NCBI GenBank assembly: GCA_003449495.1
Contig: DMHJ01000167.1
Coordinates: forward strand, 1 to 7,164
Reading direction: 5' to 3'
Source: Clostridiales bacterium UBA8153
GTDB lineage: Bacteria; Bacillota; Sulfobacillia; UBA8153
DNA length: 7,164 bases
The notes under the pieces: model-generated
The model's database searches: none
Seen by the model: only the letters and a program-made list of their open reading frames with translations
Told to the model about the DNA's origin: nothing
Shown: positions 5,183-7,164 of the stretch, piece by piece
How positions within the stretch are numbered: position 1 is the stretch's first letter
Layout of the letters: the number at the start of each line of letters is the position of its first letter
Position numbers and translations under genes: made by a program

Positions 5183-6288
5183 CCCTGGTGCAGCGCCCGC
5201 TCGTAGTGCTTGGGACGGGCAAAGATCATGCGGCCCCCCACCGTCTGCAGCTCCCTGGTAACCGTCACTTCCAGGTCCTCGCCCAAGTGCCGCCTGCCTC
5301 CGTCGACCACTACCATGGTTCCATCGTCCAGGTAGGCCACGCCCTGTCCAGATTCCTTCCCGTCCTTGATGATGTGCACGGTGATCTCCTCACCGGGCAG
5401 CAGCACCGGACGGACCGCCAGGGCAAGCTCGTTGATGTTCAGCACCGGCACGCCCTGCAATCCAGCCACCTTGGTCAGGTTGTAGTCATTGGTCATGATA
5501 CGGGCGTTAAGTCTGCGGGCTAGCTTGATCAGCTTGGCGTCCACATCCAAGCTCGACCCCAGGTCCATATCCTCGATATGCACGGGCATGGTCAGCTCTT
5601 GCTGGATGCGGGCAAGTACGTCCAGGCCCCGCCTGCCGCGGTTGCGCCTGAGTACGTCCTGGGAGTCAGCAATGTGGCGTAGTTCCTCGAGAACGAACGC
5701 GGGTATGACCAGCGGCCCCTCGACAAACCCTGCGGCGCAGACGTCGGCAATACGGCCGTCAATGATCACGCTGGTATCCAGAACTTTAGGCTGCCCTGAT
5801 GCGGTCTTGGGTAGCAGGTCAGCGGCCTTGGTCTGCCGGACCCTCACCCCGCCTAGGAGACCAGTGAAGTCATCTTTCTTGGCCCGAGCGATGACCATTC
5901 CCAAGTAACCCAGAAGCAGAACGCTGGTAGCAGGAAGGATCGAGCCGAGTATCGGCATCTGGGCTAGCACCGGACGGAGCAGATTAGCTATGATAAGTCC
6001 GATGATCAAACCGGCTGCTCCCAGAACGATCTCATGCAGCGAAGCTCCCGTGACCCGTACTTCGATCCACTTTACTGCCCGGATAATCCATCGTACCAGC
6101 GCTGGACCGAGGAACCAGCCGGACAGGCCCCCTAAAGCCGCGCCCAAACCGATGAGACTCACCAACTGCGTGAGATTCCATATTCGCCCCATGACTGCGG
6201 CCGAATGCTCAAGCCCGTAACCGGCGATCACCCCGCCGATCACCATCCCGACCACTGCCATGACCCGTGCAGCGATCTTCGTGGTCAA
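5179..6288 (-). CDS. yacL: Membrane-anchored PIN/TRAM-domain protein, YacL type
   Basis: The product is 369 residues from the TTG start. Four hydrophobic segments (about 7-25, 42-62, 84-105 and 114-135) anchor the N terminus. A PIN nuclease-like domain follows at about 168-285, with acidic residues where the family has them: D171 in VLDTSVIIDGRI, E201 in LEELRH, D248/D250 in LDVDAKL and D268 in TNDYNL. A TRAM domain, probably RNA-binding, covers about 293-355. Family members are predicted membrane-bound ribonucleases whose targets are mostly unknown. An in-frame GTG at 6336 overlaps the -10 box of the gene's own promoter, so it cannot be the start from that promoter. An ATG at 6306 lacks a well-placed ribosome site, whereas TTG at 6288 has an excellent one. 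First gene of the operon with ispDF, thyX and rlmB. Confidence 0.92.
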   Translation of the reverse strand: MTTKIAARVMAVVGMVIGGVIAGYGLEHSAAVMGRIWNLTQLVSLIGLGAALGGLSGWFLGPALVRWIIRAVKWIEVRVTGASLHEIVLGAAGLIIGLIIANLLRPVLAQMPILGSILPATSVLLLGYLGMVIARAKKDDFTGLLGGVRVRQTKAADLLPKTASGQPKVLDTSVIIDGRIADVCAAGFVEGPLVIPAFVLEELRHIADSQDVLRRNRGRRGLDVLARIQQELTMPVHIEDMDLGSSLDVDAKLIKLARRLNARIMTNDYNLTKVAGLQGVPVLNINELALAVRPVLLPGEEITVHIIKDGKESGQGVAYLDDGTMVVVDGGRRHLGEDLEVTVTRELQTVGGRMIFARPKHYERALHQG

Positions 6289-6293
6289 CGTTT

Positions 6294-6300
6294 CCTCCCC
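6294..6300 (-). promoter_or_regulatory. Ribosome binding site that sets the yacL TTG start
   Basis: GGGGAGG lies 5 bases before TTG (6286-6288) on the minus strand, within a longer purine run. The in-frame ATG at 6306 overlaps the upstream edge of this run and would use only a distant GGGGA. TTG is therefore the most likely start, giving an N terminus M-T-T-K-I-A-A-R just before the first membrane segment. Confidence 0.75.
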
Positions 6301-6324
6301 CCTCATGTCACTAATCGCATCCCC

Positions 6325-6353
6325 ATTATACGCCACGAAGATGGGTCCTTCAA
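6325..6353 (-). promoter_or_regulatory. Sigma-A promoter of the yacL-ispDF-thyX-rlmB operon
   Basis: TTGAAG (6348-6353), a 17-base spacer and a perfect TATAAT (6325-6330) predict a start near 6318, about 30 bases before the TTG of yacL. Together with the terminator after carD, this marks yacL onward as a separate transcription unit. Confidence 0.82.
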
Positions 6354-6478
6354 GGTAGCCAGCAGGTCAAATCTGCAGCTGCCGACCGGTAGACCTTCCG
6401 TCCTATGACCACTCCTCCCGCTCCCCATCCTGTGCCGTTCGGCGACTGCACACTTCTCCGGGTGAAGCCAGGTTGCTC

Positions 6479-6493
6479 GGCCTCGGAGAGGCC
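6479..6493. repeat. Short inverted repeat between carD terminator and yacL promoter
   Basis: GGCCTC-GGA-GAGGCC is a perfect six-base inverted repeat with a three-base loop. No T tract follows on either strand, so it is not a second intrinsic terminator. The rest of 6354-6516 shows no convincing gene: the one open frame there runs into the yacL promoter and start region and has no recognisable content. Confidence 0.35.
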
Positions 6494-6516
6494 CTTCCCT
6501 TAACCGGGTCAAGCTC

Positions 6517-6549
6517 AAAAAAAGCGAGTCCGGCCCGAGGGCCGGACTC
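6517..6549 (-). terminator. Intrinsic terminator after carD
   Basis: On the minus strand a perfect 10-bp GC-rich stem (GAGTCCGGCC/GGCCGGACTC) with a CTCG tetraloop is followed by GC and seven T residues (6517-6523). It begins 21 bases after the carD stop codon. This is a textbook Rho-independent terminator and should separate carD from the yacL operon. Confidence 0.95.
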
Positions 6550-6570
6550 TCGAGATCTCACCGGTCAAAC

Positions 6571-7047
6571 TCACGCCAGCACTTGGTCCAAGATGCTGCT
6601 GGCATCGTTTTCTTTAATGCCTTTGGCCAGCACCAGCTCAGATAATAGGATCTGCCTGGCACTGTCTAGCATCTTGCGCTCTCCGGTTGACAGGCCTTTT
6701 TCCCGCTCCCGCTGGAAGAGGTTCCTTACCACTTCGGCAACTTCATAGATGTTCCCGGACTTGATCTTCTCGAGGTTGGCCCGGTAGCGCCGGTTCCAGT
6801 TAGTCGACATGCGCGTGTGGTCGGACCGCAGGACATGGAACACCTCTTCGACCTCTGCCTCACTGATGACTCTTCTCAAGCCGATCCCATCTACGTTATG
6901 GGTGGGGATCATCACCCGCATATCGCCAATGGGTAGCCGCATGATGTAGTACTGCTTGCGTTCTCCCAGAACTTCCTTCTCCTCAATGGCCTCTATCACC
7001 CCGGCACCGTGCATAGGGTAGACCACCTTGTCCCCTACATTGAACAT
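6571..7047 (-). CDS. carD: CarD/CdnL-family RNA polymerase-binding transcription regulator
   Basis: The product is 158 residues, typical of the short CarD/CdnL proteins. They bind the RNA polymerase beta subunit and stabilise the open promoter complex, often at rRNA and other growth-related promoters. The N-terminal beta-barrel RNAP-interacting domain covers about 1-58 (MFNVGDKVVYPMHGAGVIEAIE, then YYIMRLPIGDMRVMIP). The helical C-terminal domain follows, with the conserved Trp84 in NWNRRYRANLEKI; the equivalent Trp wedges into the upstream edge of the transcription bubble in studied homologues. The ATG has GAGGAGG (7056-7062) 8 bases upstream. The gene is driven by two tandem promoters and ends in a strong terminator, so it is a single-gene unit. 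The neighbouring order carD-yacL-ispDF is common in Bacillota. Confidence 0.95.
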   Translation of the reverse strand: MFNVGDKVVYPMHGAGVIEAIEEKEVLGERKQYYIMRLPIGDMRVMIPTHNVDGIGLRRVISEAEVEEVFHVLRSDHTRMSTNWNRRYRANLEKIKSGNIYEVAEVVRNLFQREREKGLSTGERKMLDSARQILLSELVLAKGIKENDASSILDQVLA

Positions 7048-7078
7048 AAGCAGCGCCTCCTCGACCAGACCTTAGCTC

Positions 7079-7107
7079 AGGATACCACCACTGGGCGCTC
7101 TTGTCAA
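7079..7107 (-). promoter_or_regulatory. carD promoter P2 (proximal)
   Basis: A perfect -35 TTGACA (7102-7107), a 17-base spacer and -10 TATCCT (7079-7084), with TGG directly before the -10 (an extended -10 form). Predicted start near 7072, about 25 bases before the carD ATG. The -10 is weaker than that of P1. Confidence 0.7.
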
Positions 7108-7117
7108 GAAGTCGCGA

Positions 7118-7147
7118 ATTATACCATGCACGTCGGAACGGTGTCAA
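7118..7147 (-). promoter_or_regulatory. carD promoter P1 (distal)
   Basis: A perfect -35 TTGACA (7142-7147), an 18-base spacer and a perfect TATAAT (7118-7123), also with TGG directly before the -10. Predicted start near 7111. Its early transcribed region runs through the -35 box of P2, so the two promoters may interfere with each other. Confidence 0.82.
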
Positions 7148-7164
7148 TAGATGGGATCACTCAG

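Noticed and set aside
6303..6518. Minus-strand 71-codon frame between carD and yacL
   Set aside because: It starts inside the region just after the carD terminator, has no ribosome site, runs through the yacL promoter and has no recognisable content.

Overview
The window looks like chromosomal housekeeping DNA from a GC-rich member of the Bacillota, probably a clostridial lineage with spore-former ancestry. The taxonomic call is an inference from gene content and order. It rests on a SigH-type sporulation sigma factor, the carD / yacL-type PIN-TRAM / ispD-ispF / thyX / rlmB / sigH / tuf order typical of the Firmicutes information-processing cluster, and strong purine-rich ribosome binding sites. 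Everything reads on the minus strand except one nitroreductase gene on the plus strand.

Read in the direction of transcription (high to low coordinates), the window starts with two tandem sigma-A-type promoters (about 7079-7147) driving carD. carD ends in a strong intrinsic terminator (6517-6549). A new promoter (6325-6353) then starts a compact operon of four genes: yacL-like membrane PIN-TRAM protein, an ispDF fusion (4-base ATGA overlap with yacL), thyX and rlmB. The cysS and mrnC genes often found between ispF and thyX in relatives are absent, and so is the yacP gene often found between rlmB and sigH.

In the yacP position sits a plus-strand nitroreductase-family gene. Its 3' end overlaps the 3' end of rlmB tail to tail, and its start is divergent from sigH. 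sigH has its own promoter (1448-1476), a GTG start and a good ribosome binding site.

The last block is a stable-RNA/translation operon with a near-consensus promoter (641-669). It holds tRNA-Thr(UGU), tRNA-Tyr(GUA), two nearly identical initiator tRNA-fMet genes and tRNA-Thr(GGU), all with encoded CCA, and then the first codons of tuf (EF-Tu), which runs off the left edge. The order closely mirrors the thrU-tyrU-glyT-thrT-tufB operon of E. coli, with duplicated initiator tRNA genes where E. coli has tRNA-Gly.

Together the genes serve transcription initiation (CarD, SigH), isoprenoid precursor synthesis (IspDF), dTMP synthesis (ThyX), rRNA modification (RlmB) and translation (tRNAs, EF-Tu). 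I see no mobile element, CRISPR array, phage gene or clearly new multi-gene system. The most unusual protein-level feature is a ThyX whose signature motif is split by about 20 extra in-frame residues.
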